Assembly (NCBI RefSeq): GCF_019175345.1
Contig: NZ_CP077717.1
Span: forward strand, 2,637,644-2,701,643
Direction of reading: 5' to 3'
From: Saccharolobus shibatae B12
GTDB taxonomy: Archaea > Thermoproteota > Thermoprotei_A > Sulfolobales > Sulfolobaceae
Length of the DNA stretch: 64,000 bases
The number at the start of each line of letters is the position of its first letter. Position 1 is the stretch's first letter. Below are positions 53,672 to 62,923 of this stretch, one piece after another. The notes beneath the pieces were generated by a model. It was not told where the DNA came from, searched no databases, and saw only the letters and a program-made list of their open reading frames with translations. The translations under genes and the position numbers were made by a program.

Positions 53672-54562
53672 ATGAGCAGTAATCCTTTTAGAATTCAAAA
53701 TCCTCAGCCACAACCTCAAAGACAGCCTCGTGATTTAAGAAAGGTTAACCAACAAGTTCAAGCTGTTGATCTAAAAGTACAAATGAAGATGAAAAATATA
53801 AAATATAAGATTGGAGTAGTTAGTGGAAAAGGTGGAGTTGGTAAATCATTTGTCTCATCTAACCTAGCAATGGCTATAGCTGCGAGCGGTAGAAAAGTAG
53901 GTATAGTAGATGTTGATTTCCATGGTCCATCAGTGCCAAAAATGTTAGGAGTTAGAGGACAAATGTTAACTGCCGATGATAAGGGAATAAATCCAGTTAT
54001 AGGGCCTTTCGGAATAAAAGTTGTTTCTATAGATTTTCTACTACCTAGAGACGATACGCCAGTAGTATGGAGAGGAGCCATAAAACATTCAGCAATAAAA
54101 CAATTCCTAGGTGACGTTAATTGGGGAGAATTGGACTATCTGATAATAGATATGCCTCCAGGGACTGGAGATGAAGCTTTGTCCATTGCTCAATTAGTTC
54201 CTGGCATTACAGGGTTTGTTATCGTTACAATACCATCTGAAGTTTCCACATTAGCTGTTAAGAAATCAATAAATTTCGCTAGAACTGTAAACACAAAAAT
54301 ATTAGGTGTAGTTGAAAATATGAGCCATTTTGTGTGCCCAAGTGATGGGAAAGTCTATTATATATTTGGAGAAGGTAAAGGTAAGAAAATGGCAGAGGAA
54401 ATGGGAGTAGACCTTTTAGGTCAAGTTCCTCTTGATCCTTCCATAGCAGAAGCTAATGATGCTGGAGAACCCTTCTTTTTGAAACATCCAGACAGTCCAA
54501 CTTCTAAAGAATTCTTGAATATAGCTGATAAAGTAATTAAAATTGTTGAATCCAATCAATAG
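53672..54562 (+). CDS. Mrp/NBP35-type P-loop ATPase
   Basis: 296 aa. A Pro/Gln-rich N-terminal tail is followed by the deviant Walker A SGKGGVGKS (near residue 51), then DVDFHGPS, DMPPGTGDEAL and VENMSHFVC. Mrp/NBP35 proteins carry Fe-S clusters on a CxxC near this last motif; here only one Cys remains (VCPSDGK), so cluster binding would need another ligand. It abuts the AK6 gene. Confidence 0.9.
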   Translation: MSSNPFRIQNPQPQPQRQPRDLRKVNQQVQAVDLKVQMKMKNIKYKIGVVSGKGGVGKSFVSSNLAMAIAASGRKVGIVDVDFHGPSVPKMLGVRGQMLTADDKGINPVIGPFGIKVVSIDFLLPRDDTPVVWRGAIKHSAIKQFLGDVNWGELDYLIIDMPPGTGDEALSIAQLVPGITGFVIVTIPSEVSTLAVKKSINFARTVNTKILGVVENMSHFVCPSDGKVYYIFGEGKGKKMAEEMGVDLLGQVPLDPSIAEANDAGEPFFLKHPDSPTSKEFLNIADKVIKIVESNQ

Positions 54563-54774
54563 CTTTTTGACTTGAGTCGAAAATAAAATTTCCTTTCATT
54601 ATAAACTGGATATTTTTCTAATATTCCTTCTCTAACTAAATCCGCTAGAACTTTTCTAAATTCCAATAAATTAATCTCCTCCCCCATTTGAATTAGTTCA
54701 TCCCTTATTTGTGTAGACGTTTTATCACCTTTAGATACGATGTCAATTATTTTGCGTTTTAACTCTGCACTCAT
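54556..54774 (-). CDS. Small winged-helix protein
   Basis: 72 aa: KIIDIVSKGDKTSTQIRDELIQM, then LLEFRKVLADLVREGILEKYPVYNERKFYFRL, a compact winged helix. It overlaps the Mrp stop by 7 nt tail-to-tail. Probably a DNA-binding regulator; targets unknown. Confidence 0.7.
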   Translation of the reverse strand: MSAELKRKIIDIVSKGDKTSTQIRDELIQMGEEINLLEFRKVLADLVREGILEKYPVYNERKFYFRLKSKSY

Positions 54775-54872
54775 GATAATATTTATTATATAAATGCAAA
54801 TAAAAAATTGAGGGTTAATGAAGGAAAAACTTAAAAATAAAAAAATATTAAATAAAGATTGGTGAAAGTTTA

Positions 54873-55223
54873 TTGAGTATTGAAATTAGCGAAAAAAGTT
54901 TTTTATTAAAAAGGTTCTTGATAGTAGCCTATGGTCTATCAGAAGCAGATGTGGATGCCTTTATAAAGATATTAAGTAGCGAGACTGGAAAAGACGTAGA
55001 TGCAATAGCTGGAGAATTAGGAATAAGCAAAAGCAGAGCGAGTCTAATACTAAAAAAATTAGCTGATGCTGGATTAGTAGAAAAGGAGAAAACTAGCGTA
55101 AGCAGAGGAGGAAGGCCCAGGTTCTTATATCGTATTAACAAAGAAGAGTTGAAGAAAAAACTTATAAAAAGATCTGAAGAAACTTGCAGAGATCTACAGA
55201 CTATTATATCTTCTCTTCTTTAA
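54873..55223 (+). CDS. Winged-helix transcription regulator, TTG start
   Basis: 116 aa. The TTG at 54873 follows an RBS GGTGAA at 54861-54866 at normal spacing; no ATG or GTG fits. [34 protein letters not shown] is the HTH, followed by a [11 protein letters not shown] wing and a C-terminal helix. It resembles TrmB/Lrs14-type crenarchaeal regulators. It overlaps the cyclo-ligase gene end by 30 nt. Confidence 0.75.
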   Translation: MSIEISEKSFLLKRFLIVAYGLSEADVDAFIKILSSETGKDVDAIAGELGISKSRASLILKKLADAGLVEKEKTSVSRGGRPRFLYRINKEELKKKLIKRSEETCRDLQTIISSLL

Positions 55224-55919
55224 GTATCTCTTTAAAAAAGGTGTCTCATCTATTTTTTGCTTACTCAAATATTCTAAGTAAATTCCCTTTGGTTTTTCCC
55301 TTTTCCTATTAACTCTTATAAGCCTAGTAGGAGTTGCAATTATATCAATTGGTACATCAAAAGGTTCTGAAGGAATCTCACCTACTATTTGTATGTTATG
55401 TACAGTAGTTGCAATTGGAGTATTCTCATCTACCTTGCCAAGCTCTCTTAAAATCCCAAACTCCAGCTCACTATACCCTTCACCTTTACCAACCCTATTT
55501 CCATTTAAGTCAACAGCTACAGATCCAGCTACGATGAAATCAACCCTCTTCATACTTTCCAAACTTACCCTTATTCCGTATTTTTCAAAGCCAGATATTC
55601 GAGATGCTTTAGGTATATCAGATGAGGAAATCCTAGTTGGATCCAATAAAAAGAAGTCTCCCCTTAATCTAGGAGTAGGGACTAGAACTTTTTTCTCTTG
55701 CCTCAATGCAATTTCTCTTACCTTATATTGCGGGGAGTCAGGATTGACCTTAATAATCTCAGCTTCTTTGAATTCCTTACACTTTGCCAAATTTGAAGCA
55801 GCTTTATCAGCTCCTTTAAAATTGGGAATTCTACCATAAACTGGTCGTGGAAACAGTGCTATGTTTTCCTCCTCCAATCTCTTCCATATCAATTCCCTTA
55901 TTTCTTGTTTAGATAACAT
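55194..55919 (-). CDS. 5-formyltetrahydrofolate cyclo-ligase-like protein
   Basis: 241 aa. [14 protein letters not shown] at the N-terminus, ATP-binding residues near [11 protein letters not shown], and [15 protein letters not shown] near residue 140 match the 5-FTHF cyclo-ligase family, archaeal subgroup, which converts 5-formyl-THF to methenyl-THF. It overlaps the LysE gene by 11 nt. Confidence 0.85.
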   Translation of the reverse strand: MLSKQEIRELIWKRLEEENIALFPRPVYGRIPNFKGADKAASNLAKCKEFKEAEIIKVNPDSPQYKVREIALRQEKKVLVPTPRLRGDFFLLDPTRISSSDIPKASRISGFEKYGIRVSLESMKRVDFIVAGSVAVDLNGNRVGKGEGYSELEFGILRELGKVDENTPIATTVHNIQIVGEIPSEPFDVPIDIIATPTRLIRVNRKREKPKGIYLEYLSKQKIDETPFLKRYLKKRRYNSL

Positions 55920-56469
55920 TCAGAATACCCTCATATAATAAGTAAACGCCAAATGCGACTAATATTATAGATGAAATTATTTTTACGTATTTCACGTATT
56001 TTGCTCCTAACATGTTTATTGCCTTAGGAAAAGCTATTATCCAAATTAATATACCCACAAAAAATCCCGGTATTATTAAAATCGAAAGGGATCTAATCAT
56101 GGAAATCCCAACAGTAACCCACCAACTTATTTGATAAGGATTGGTTAAACCCATGGAAAGTCCTATGATGTAATTTCCTCTTACAGAGCTAGAGGGCATT
56201 TTAGCTTTAATCGTTAAATACGATAAATATAGCATGAATATACCCCCAACTATATACAGAGCATTTATAATTGGCATAGGAATGTACCCTTGGATAAAGT
56301 AAACGATAATAAAGAAAATCAAATCAGCCGTCATTGCCCCTGCTCCAATACTGCTTCCATGAAACCATGATTTTGTAGACTCATTGGCAATCATGGCATT
56401 AACTGGCCCGGGAGGTGCAGCCATTGACAAACCTAAAATAATCCCTAAGCCCAAGTAAGTGAGTAACAT
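55909..56469 (-). CDS. LysE/RhtB-type exporter
   Basis: 186 aa with six membrane helices. [20 protein letters not shown] at the N-terminus is the LysE signature. It exports amino acids or related compounds. It lies between a DUF72 gene (8 nt) and the cyclo-ligase gene in one operon. Confidence 0.85.
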   Translation of the reverse strand: MLLTYLGLGIILGLSMAAPPGPVNAMIANESTKSWFHGSSIGAGAMTADLIFFIIVYFIQGYIPMPIINALYIVGGIFMLYLSYLTIKAKMPSSSVRGNYIIGLSMGLTNPYQISWWVTVGISMIRSLSILIIPGFFVGILIWIIAFPKAINMLGAKYVKYVKIISSIILVAFGVYLLYEGILNVI

Positions 56470-56477
56470 TTATTAAA

Positions 56478-57200
56478 TTAACCTTCAATCATCCTTTTAA
56501 AACTTAAAGCATCATCAAATGAGTAAACGTTATTGAAAAGAACGTAAATTAACTTTTTCTTTTCGGATGTTATATATTCCTTCAGCTTCTCCAAATCAGC
56601 TCTAGTATACTTGTATCTATAATTGACCTCTTCGGATCCTAAACCATGAAGTCTAAAATACCTAATTTGTTTGCTAACTACTGGCTTATTTTTGAACGGA
56701 TCTACGACGTGAATTGCATCGATTTCAGAAAATATTTTCATTAGCAAATCATGATTGAGATTCCACTCTCCTCTAGGTTCCCAACCGTAGATAAATGATC
56801 TATCTAATGTACTGAAAAAGTCCTTGAGATTCTTCATATTTTCGTCATTGGGTGTGAAAGATGCTGGTGTTTGAAATATTATGATTTTAGAATTTAGGAA
56901 TTTAGCCTCCTTCAATGTGATTTCCAGAGCTTGCATAACTTCTTTAGTTGGTCTAAAATATCCATAGTTTTTGACATTTCCAATAACTGTCTTAGTTCTC
57001 TTATATGTGATTTTATTATATTCATGTGTAATTATCTGATTGGCCTTAATAGTTAATTCAACGTTGTTCTGTATAGAGAGTTCCTTCCATTTACTTAGTC
57101 TTTCTTCAGATAGAAAGTTGTAAAATGTCTCTTGTACCTCAAGCACACTGAAATAATTAAAATGCTTTCTCGTAAATCCACATGTACCTATTTTTATCAT
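56478..57200 (-). CDS. DUF72-family protein, second copy
   Basis: 240 aa. IGTCGFTRKHF, VQETFYNF, IIFQTPASF, WEPRGEW and YFRLHGLG correspond position by position to the DUF72 protein at 27.8 kb, but with low identity. First gene of the 57.2-55.2 kb operon and divergent from the triple-HTH gene. Confidence 0.82.
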   Translation of the reverse strand: MIKIGTCGFTRKHFNYFSVLEVQETFYNFLSEERLSKWKELSIQNNVELTIKANQIITHEYNKITYKRTKTVIGNVKNYGYFRPTKEVMQALEITLKEAKFLNSKIIIFQTPASFTPNDENMKNLKDFFSTLDRSFIYGWEPRGEWNLNHDLLMKIFSEIDAIHVVDPFKNKPVVSKQIRYFRLHGLGSEEVNYRYKYTRADLEKLKEYITSEKKKLIYVLFNNVYSFDDALSFKRMIEG

Positions 57201-57201
57201 C

Positions 57202-57247
57202 TTGCATAGATTTTGGGAAAAGATTAATATAATTGGTTTTGCATAGA
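57202..57247. promoter_or_regulatory. Direct repeats in a divergent promoter
   Basis: TTGCATAGA occurs at 57202-57210 and 57239-57247, 37 bp apart, on either side of a GATTAATATAATT TATA-like region. The repeats lie next to the starts of both divergent genes (57200 minus, 57256 plus). The triple-HTH product is a natural candidate to bind here. Confidence 0.5.
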
Positions 57248-57255
57248 CTTAACTC

Positions 57256-57708
57256 GTGAGTGAGGAAGAAATAATTGAAAAAGTTAAGAAAATGTATGAA
57301 GAAGGATTAAGTATTAGACAAATTGCTAATCAATTAGGGTTGAGTTACTCTAGGGTACGTAGAATGCTTATTAAAGCTAGGGTTAATTTCAGAGGGAAAG
57401 TGCCATATGATAAAATACAACAAATCATAGAAATGGGAAAGCAAGGTTATAGTGCAAATAGAATAAGTAAGGAGTTAAATATCAACTTTAATACTGTATT
57501 GAGAATTTTTAAAAAATATAATCTAGGTAAAAAAAGGAGAAAGTTGGATAGAAAGGAAATAGAGAAAATAAGGGAGGAGTATAATAAGGGAAACAGTATA
57601 TATAGGATTGCAAAAGAACTTAACATTTCCACTAATCTTGTAGTATACCATTTAAAGAAAATGGGTTTATATAGACCTATTCATGAATCCTCTCCCACAT
57701 CTGCTTAG
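57256..57708 (+). CDS. Protein made of three tandem helix-turn-helix units
   Basis: 150 aa, GTG start. Three similar HTH units follow each other: GLSIRQIANQLGLSYSRVRRML, GYSANRISKELNINFNTVLRIF and GNSIYRIAKELNISTNLVVYHL, joined by basic linkers. They resemble Hin/Trp-repressor-like resolvase HTHs. It has no catalytic domain. Likely a DNA-binding regulator or architectural protein. Its end overlaps the TrpRS gene end by 32 nt. Confidence 0.8.
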   Translation: MSEEEIIEKVKKMYEEGLSIRQIANQLGLSYSRVRRMLIKARVNFRGKVPYDKIQQIIEMGKQGYSANRISKELNINFNTVLRIFKKYNLGKKRRKLDRKEIEKIREEYNKGNSIYRIAKELNISTNLVVYHLKKMGLYRPIHESSPTSA

Positions 57709-58819
57709 CTAGTTTACCATCATATTTAAATACGTGTAAGAGTTCTTTTGCCTCTTCTCTTCTCCTTCTGTGTTCCTCTAAGAAACTATTTAATTTATCT
57801 ATTAATAGCTGCTTTAACTCTCCAGTTAACATCTTACCAGATCTATACTCCTCCTCAATCTCCTTAATCCTATTATCATCTTCCTCAAAGAAGTAATATA
57901 ACCACTGGAAGGGAACATCAATTTCTGGGTTCCCACCATATTTCCTGTGCAACTCTATTGTGGGCTGTCCCCCTGAAAACGCATATTTCATGATTTTCCT
58001 TTCCACAGTCTTAGGATCATCTACAAGGTATATTGCGGTCTCTGGATTTGAAGAACTCATCTTACCCTCTGGTCCTGTAAGTGGAGGAAGGAATTTGCTA
58101 TGTATCTGTGCAGCCTTGTAGTATCCAAGGCTTTCCGCTATATCCCTTTGCAGTCTCCAATAAGGATCTTGATCTATACCAGCCGGTATTAAACATCTTT
58201 TCTTTTCAAACATTGTAGGAGCTATCTGTAAGGCTGGGTAAAATATAAGACCTATATTTGAGGACACGTCTAAGCCAAAGGTAGCTCTCACTTCTGAAAA
58301 AGTCAACTTCTTTGCAATTTTTACTGCTATAGGATACATATTTCTTATATACTCGGTATCTTGAAAGATGAATGTTTTATCGGGATTAAAGCCAACCGCA
58401 ATAATATCTAAAATGTTATCATAAGCCCAACTCCTAGTCTGGTCCAATGTATATTCTGGATTTCTCATGAACTTTTCGTCATCTGTTATCTCAATATATA
58501 GATTAACATTAAATTTATCTTGTAGCCATTTAGTGAATATGAATGGTATTAGGTGTCCTATGTGCATACCTAAGGAAGGTGCTCTTCCAGTATATAGGAA
58601 GAACCCTTTACCTTTCTCGTAATCATTTAGAACTAAATCTAGATCTCGATGAGAAAAAAATACGTTTCTCCTAAGCATGACATGCAATTCCCCAACTAAA
58701 TTCCTCATTCTTTGTTTCAGTTCTTCTGTAATCTTTTGAGTGCCAAATTGAACAATTAATTTATCATAATCCACTTTACCCTTAACTTCCCAAGGAGTTA
58801 CAGTAAATTCATCTGGCAT
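57677..58819 (-). CDS. trpS: Tryptophanyl-tRNA synthetase
   Basis: 380 aa from the ATG at 58819, 26 nt after TATAAAAGG; the ATG six codons earlier lies too near the TATA box. Archaeal/eukaryotic TrpRS signatures are GRAPSLGMHIGH (HIGH) and GPEGKMSSSNP (KMSKS), with IPAGIDQDPYWRLQRD for Trp and tRNA binding. It charges tRNA-Trp. Confidence 0.95.
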   Translation of the reverse strand: MPDEFTVTPWEVKGKVDYDKLIVQFGTQKITEELKQRMRNLVGELHVMLRRNVFFSHRDLDLVLNDYEKGKGFFLYTGRAPSLGMHIGHLIPFIFTKWLQDKFNVNLYIEITDDEKFMRNPEYTLDQTRSWAYDNILDIIAVGFNPDKTFIFQDTEYIRNMYPIAVKIAKKLTFSEVRATFGLDVSSNIGLIFYPALQIAPTMFEKKRCLIPAGIDQDPYWRLQRDIAESLGYYKAAQIHSKFLPPLTGPEGKMSSSNPETAIYLVDDPKTVERKIMKYAFSGGQPTIELHRKYGGNPEIDVPFQWLYYFFEEDDNRIKEIEEEYRSGKMLTGELKQLLIDKLNSFLEEHRRRREEAKELLHVFKYDGKLAKQMWERIHE

Positions 58820-58875
58820 TGTAGTATGAAAATACATGAAAATATAAAAGGTTAAAATTAAGTGAAATAAGGGTT

Positions 58876-59502
58876 TTAGGAGTTAGATTTGGAGGCTAAT
58901 CCAGCACCAACAGGTAGATCTGGGAACTTCTCCTTCATTCTCTGCTCCGCAACAACAGAAGCTTCTTCCAATATCTTCCTTGCCTCCGGTGAAGATGTTG
59001 CTGCATAAGCTCCCATACCTGTGAACTCTCCAGACTCGGTAACTATCTCTTGTAGTCCTTCTCCTAATTCGGCGAGTTCTAACGAAACTTCTGGCATTAT
59101 ACCTTTCAAGGTAGACTTTAATTCACTAACAACTCCTAATACTGGGATTAAGTTTACAAATACATCCCCTAATTCAGTTACTGTCTCTAATCTGAGTTGT
59201 ACCTGTTCCAAGGCAATTTGGGTTGTTAACAACTGTCTGGAGATCTTTCTGATTTCTGCTACCTCATTAGCGTACATTGCCGCCCTTTGCGTATCCTTAG
59301 ACATTTGTGCTTCTACTACTCTCTCAAATAATATTTTATCCCTTTCTTGCATTCTAGAAATATAAGCGTCAAGCCTACTAATCATGGAGCTAATTTTATA
59401 GTGAGCGTTAACTAATCTATACTTTAAAGGCTCCTTAGAGCCCTTTATTTTAAATCTCTCCTGCTCATAACCCCAAATCTTTTGGAAATCTTTTCCGAGC
59501 AT
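58876..59502 (-). CDS. cdvB1: ESCRT-III/CdvB-paralogue cell-division protein
   Basis: 208 aa from the ATG at 59502; the frame is open further but is the shadow of the divergent gene. A basic first helix pair ([26 protein letters not shown]) and acidic later helices give the ESCRT-III core (about residues 20-150), with a C-terminal tail ([13 protein letters not shown]). It polymerises at the division site and in vesicle budding. There is no cdvA or cdvC next to it, which fits CdvB1 rather than CdvB; the paralogue number is inferred from memory of gene order. Confidence 0.8.
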   Translation of the reverse strand: MLGKDFQKIWGYEQERFKIKGSKEPLKYRLVNAHYKISSMISRLDAYISRMQERDKILFERVVEAQMSKDTQRAAMYANEVAEIRKISRQLLTTQIALEQVQLRLETVTELGDVFVNLIPVLGVVSELKSTLKGIMPEVSLELAELGEGLQEIVTESGEFTGMGAYAATSSPEARKILEEASVVAEQRMKEKFPDLPVGAGLASKSNS

Positions 59503-59590
59503 GGCTAATATATAACTTACCTCATTAACTCTTATAAGATCAAACACATTATGTGAAGAGTTTAAATTATTAGAATCTAAAATAAGTAAT

Positions 59591-59863
59591 ATGCCAAACA
59601 CGTTCATTAAAGAAGATGAAGATCCGGAATACGACATCTTAATATCAGCTAATGACGTGGTAATATACTTAGATCTTAGATGGAAAGAACTAGAATATAA
59701 CAGGGTTAGTATAAATACTGATGGAAACAAGATTTATGTAACTGACTCAATGAATAATCGAGTAATCAAAGTGATATCGTTACCAATAAGAATAGATCCA
59801 TTAACCTTAACTTATAAGCATAAGAATGGAATATTTATATTGCAAGGCAATAAGTTAAACTAG
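59591..59863 (+). CDS. Small Hsp20/CS-domain-like protein
   Basis: 90 aa. [31 protein letters not shown]...[26 protein letters not shown] follows the strand order of the alpha-crystallin/CS fold, but lacks the IxI tail. Possibly a co-chaperone-like protein. The next gene begins immediately after its stop. Confidence 0.7.
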   Translation: MPNTFIKEDEDPEYDILISANDVVIYLDLRWKELEYNRVSINTDGNKIYVTDSMNNRVIKVISLPIRIDPLTLTYKHKNGIFILQGNKLN

Positions 59864-60574
59864 ATGACAGAGGAACTTTACCTAAAAGACTCTTATATTA
59901 AAGAATTTGAGGGAAGAGTAGTTAAGATAGAAGATAGCTACGTAATGCTCGATAAGACTGCTTTTTACCCGGGAGGAGGAGGTTTAGAGAACGATACTGG
60001 AATTTTAATAAATGAGAGAGGAGAGAAGATAAATGTTACTGAGGCAAAAAGAGGAGAGAACGGGGAGATTTTACATAAGATAGATCAAAATGCTTCTCTT
60101 AATGTTGGCGATAAGGTTATAGGCAAAATAAATTGGGAACGAAGATATAGAATGATGCGATTACATACTGCCTCGCACATAGTTGCTGCATTAGCTTATA
60201 GTAAGTTCGGAGCTTTAATAACTGGAGGGCATATAAGTCCAGAACAAGCTAAGGACGACTTTAATGTTGAAAGTAAAGATACTCTTATTGAGTTAATAAA
60301 TGAAGCTAATGAAATAGTCAAAAAAGGGATAGAGCTGAAAATCTATTTTTTACCTAGAGAAGAAGCTCTAATGATACCAGCGATAGTGAAACTAGCTGGG
60401 AGAAATCCACCGCAAATTCCAATATGGCGTATTGTAGAGATACCGGGAATAGACATACAAGCTGACGGCGGACCTCACGTAAACAATACCACGGAAATAG
60501 GAGAAATAGTACTACTTAAGGTTGAAAATAAGGGAAAAGGGAGAAAGAGAGTTTATTATACTGTTAAACCATAG
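59864..60574 (+). CDS. AlaX-type alanyl-tRNA editing protein
   Basis: 236 aa. FYPGGGGLENDTG, then the zinc motif HTASH (about residues 101-105) and QADGGPHVNNTTEIG (near 206) correspond to the AlaRS/AlaX editing domain. The usual CxxxH in the last motif is Asp-x-x-x-His (ADGGPHV), so one zinc ligand is changed. It hydrolyses Ser- or Gly-mischarged tRNA-Ala. Confidence 0.88.
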   Translation: MTEELYLKDSYIKEFEGRVVKIEDSYVMLDKTAFYPGGGGLENDTGILINERGEKINVTEAKRGENGEILHKIDQNASLNVGDKVIGKINWERRYRMMRLHTASHIVAALAYSKFGALITGGHISPEQAKDDFNVESKDTLIELINEANEIVKKGIELKIYFLPREEALMIPAIVKLAGRNPPQIPIWRIVEIPGIDIQADGGPHVNNTTEIGEIVLLKVENKGKGRKRVYYTVKP

Positions 60575-60612
60575 GGAATTTATTTATTAGCTCGATCAGC
60601 ATAAGTATTTTT

Positions 60613-61050
60613 GTGTCATTAATTGTTAGACTTGCTAAGTTTGCCGTAGTTGGTGGATTAGGGACAATTGTAAACGAGGCCATTTACGTTTTAGCTTCTA
60701 AGGCTATACCAATTGGAGTCTCTTTAGCCATAGCAATTGAGATTTCACTTATCTTTAATTTCGTCCTAAATGATACATGGACATTTAAAGATAGGAGGAG
60801 TAATTCGTACCTTAATCGTTTATTAAAGTTCCATGGCTCTTCCTATCTTGGAAATATAGTCCAATACGTGGTCGCATTAGTTTTATTAATATATTTACTA
60901 CACGTTGCTTCCATCTCTCAAGCGGTATTTATATTGTTCTTTAGTAAACTTACTACCTCAACATTTATCTTAGTTTTAACAAATTTCATTGGTATCCTGT
61001 CTGGATTTTTAGTAAGATTTATAACTAGTCTAAAGTACGTGTGGGCTTAA
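60613..61050 (+). CDS. GtrA-like membrane protein
   Basis: 145 aa, GTG start, four membrane helices. FAVVGGLGTIVNEAIYVLA and FNFVLNDTWTFKDR are the GtrA signature. GtrA-type proteins move lipid-linked sugars across the membrane. No sugar gene is adjacent. It overlaps the CobD-like gene by 4 nt. Confidence 0.85.
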   Translation: MSLIVRLAKFAVVGGLGTIVNEAIYVLASKAIPIGVSLAIAIEISLIFNFVLNDTWTFKDRRSNSYLNRLLKFHGSSYLGNIVQYVVALVLLIYLLHVASISQAVFILFFSKLTTSTFILVLTNFIGILSGFLVRFITSLKYVWA

Positions 61051-62027
61051 CTCCCCTTTTCAGATATGATTTCATTTAGGGTATGAATCAACTCAATAAC
61101 ATCATCCTTTAAAGCTATTCTGGCGTGAGTATTCCTTAACCCTAAAAAGTTACTAGCATCCCTAATATAGCACTTACATCTTCTAATTAGTTCGTCATTA
61201 ATTAAGCTAGAGGGAATCTTAAATTCCACCAGGAAAAACGGTGCATAGGATTTGTACATTTTGAACAACTTCTTCGTATTTTCTAATTTATAATAAATTT
61301 CTTTTACTTTACTTCTGCTACTCGCAAAGAAAGACCTTATTTCCTTAGCATTTAAGTTAGATACAACATAATAGGTTATGGAGTTAATTCGCCAGATTGG
61401 AGCAAGTCTTTCCAATTCCTTACTCTTATGTCCTAGTGAAAAACCAAATCTTAAGCCTGGAATTGCAAGACTCTTCGTAAATGAGTTTATGATTATCAAA
61501 TTAGAGAATTCGTTAACTAGTCCAGACGCACTCTCAGCCAAGCTTATATCAATAAACGACTCATCTAAAACAAGTTCGTTGTTCTTATCTTTAAGAAAGT
61601 TCTCAATTTCATTTAATTTGATTACAGACCCAGTAGGATTATTTGGGTTGCTAGCTATTATTCGACCAGGCTTTAATTTGAAAACAAATTCGTCTTCGCG
61701 CTCCTCAGCAAAATAATAGCTACGAAATTTATATTCACTATAATTAGGCTGTGGAACAGTGAAGTTATCATCAAGCACATTAATGATCTCGGAAGCACCA
61801 TTGAATACTCCTACCAAATCCTCACTGACTCCGTAAATTTCCCCAATTACGCTCTTTATCTCTCTAAGATTTTGAGGGGGATAATATGTATATATTTTAA
61901 GCCTTACAGCTTCATTAATTAATTCTTCAACGAACTTGGGAACACCTAACGGATTAAGATTTACGCTAAAATCCTTGACGTTTAAGTCTGGTTTTCCATT
62001 TCTCCAAGAATATCCTCCATGTTTCAT
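61047..62027 (-). CDS. CobD-like threonine-phosphate decarboxylase / aminotransferase
   Basis: 326 aa fold-I PLP enzyme. HGGYSWRNG...FSVNLNPLGVP at the N-terminus is typical of CobD, ASNPNNPTGS and the Lys in NSFTKSLAIPGLRFGF complete the active site. CobD makes aminopropanol phosphate for cobamide synthesis; HisC is the close alternative, but the HGG start favours CobD. It overlaps the upstream regulator gene by 4 nt. Confidence 0.78.
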   Translation of the reverse strand: MKHGGYSWRNGKPDLNVKDFSVNLNPLGVPKFVEELINEAVRLKIYTYYPPQNLREIKSVIGEIYGVSEDLVGVFNGASEIINVLDDNFTVPQPNYSEYKFRSYYFAEEREDEFVFKLKPGRIIASNPNNPTGSVIKLNEIENFLKDKNNELVLDESFIDISLAESASGLVNEFSNLIIINSFTKSLAIPGLRFGFSLGHKSKELERLAPIWRINSITYYVVSNLNAKEIRSFFASSRSKVKEIYYKLENTKKLFKMYKSYAPFFLVEFKIPSSLINDELIRRCKCYIRDASNFLGLRNTHARIALKDDVIELIHTLNEIISEKGS

Positions 62028-62608
62028 AGTTCCCTCTCTTCAAAATAAGCTGTGATCACATTCTTTTCAGCTCTCCTTATAATTTCACTTAGGCTTGATG
62101 GGCTAATGTTCAGCTTTTTAGCCAAGTCTTTTAATCCTATTCTTCTAGGATAGTCAAAAAATCCAGCTTCTAAAGCAATCCTAAGTATTTGCTCCTGCCT
62201 TGCAGTTATTGCATCCTTTTTCTCAGCTTTCACGACTTTTAAAACTCTAACCTCTTTTGTAATGCCTATTAGCGAATTAAGTAATTCCCTCAGCTCTGTA
62301 TAACCGTTTAATATTAAGGTCCATAGGATTCCATCATCTGTTAAAGCACCGTTCATTATAATATATTGAGACAAGACCTTAATGAATTCAGTTGATATGT
62401 AATTTGTACAAATGAATTTATACTTTGAAACCTTAATAGGTTCTTCACAAACTTGCTTAGCGTTTGTCTCGTCTCCACGTACTTCAATAAGCAGCTTACC
62501 TTTCTCCCCATCAACTCTGATATCGAGAATGTTGATTGTAATCTTGTTAGGAATAAATTCTGGGAACTGAAGTACATTAGGAGTTTTTATTACGACGTAT
62601 AACAGCAT
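62024..62608 (-). CDS. HTH_10 (Bat-like) transcription regulator
   Basis: 194 aa. The C-terminal HTH_10 domain reads LRIALEAGFFDYPRRIGLKDL, then AKKLNISPSSLSEIIRRAEK; the N-terminal 130 residues form an unassigned ligand-type domain. It is first in an operon with the CobD-like gene, so it may sense a cobamide-related signal. The region upstream has two ATAAGTTTA repeats. Confidence 0.8.
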   Translation of the reverse strand: MLLYVVIKTPNVLQFPEFIPNKITINILDIRVDGEKGKLLIEVRGDETNAKQVCEEPIKVSKYKFICTNYISTEFIKVLSQYIIMNGALTDDGILWTLILNGYTELRELLNSLIGITKEVRVLKVVKAEKKDAITARQEQILRIALEAGFFDYPRRIGLKDLAKKLNISPSSLSEIIRRAEKNVITAYFEEREL

Positions 62609-62774
62609 TACATAATTACCTCTAAACTTATACTACTTAAACTTATCTACTAACGCTTAAATTCAGCACTCAAGACCTTCATTCACCTTTCATAAACTAC
62701 GAGGTTCATCATTACGAGAATTATAGCCTTCGAGTAATTTAAGCCATACAAAAAGAACTAGAATTAAAAAATAT

Positions 62775-62854
<80 letters not shown>

Positions 62855-62898
62855 ACTGTTTAATAATGAGAACGGGAAGGTATTTATTTTTTTCTTTA

Positions 62899-62906
62899 GT
62901 AACCAG
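62899..62906 (+). repeat. Target-site duplication, left copy
   Basis: GTAACCAG directly outside the left terminal repeat of the IS is repeated at 63754-63761 outside the right end. An 8-bp duplication is typical for IS6-type insertion. Confidence 0.85.
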
Positions 62907-62923
62907 GAGTGTGGACAACAATT

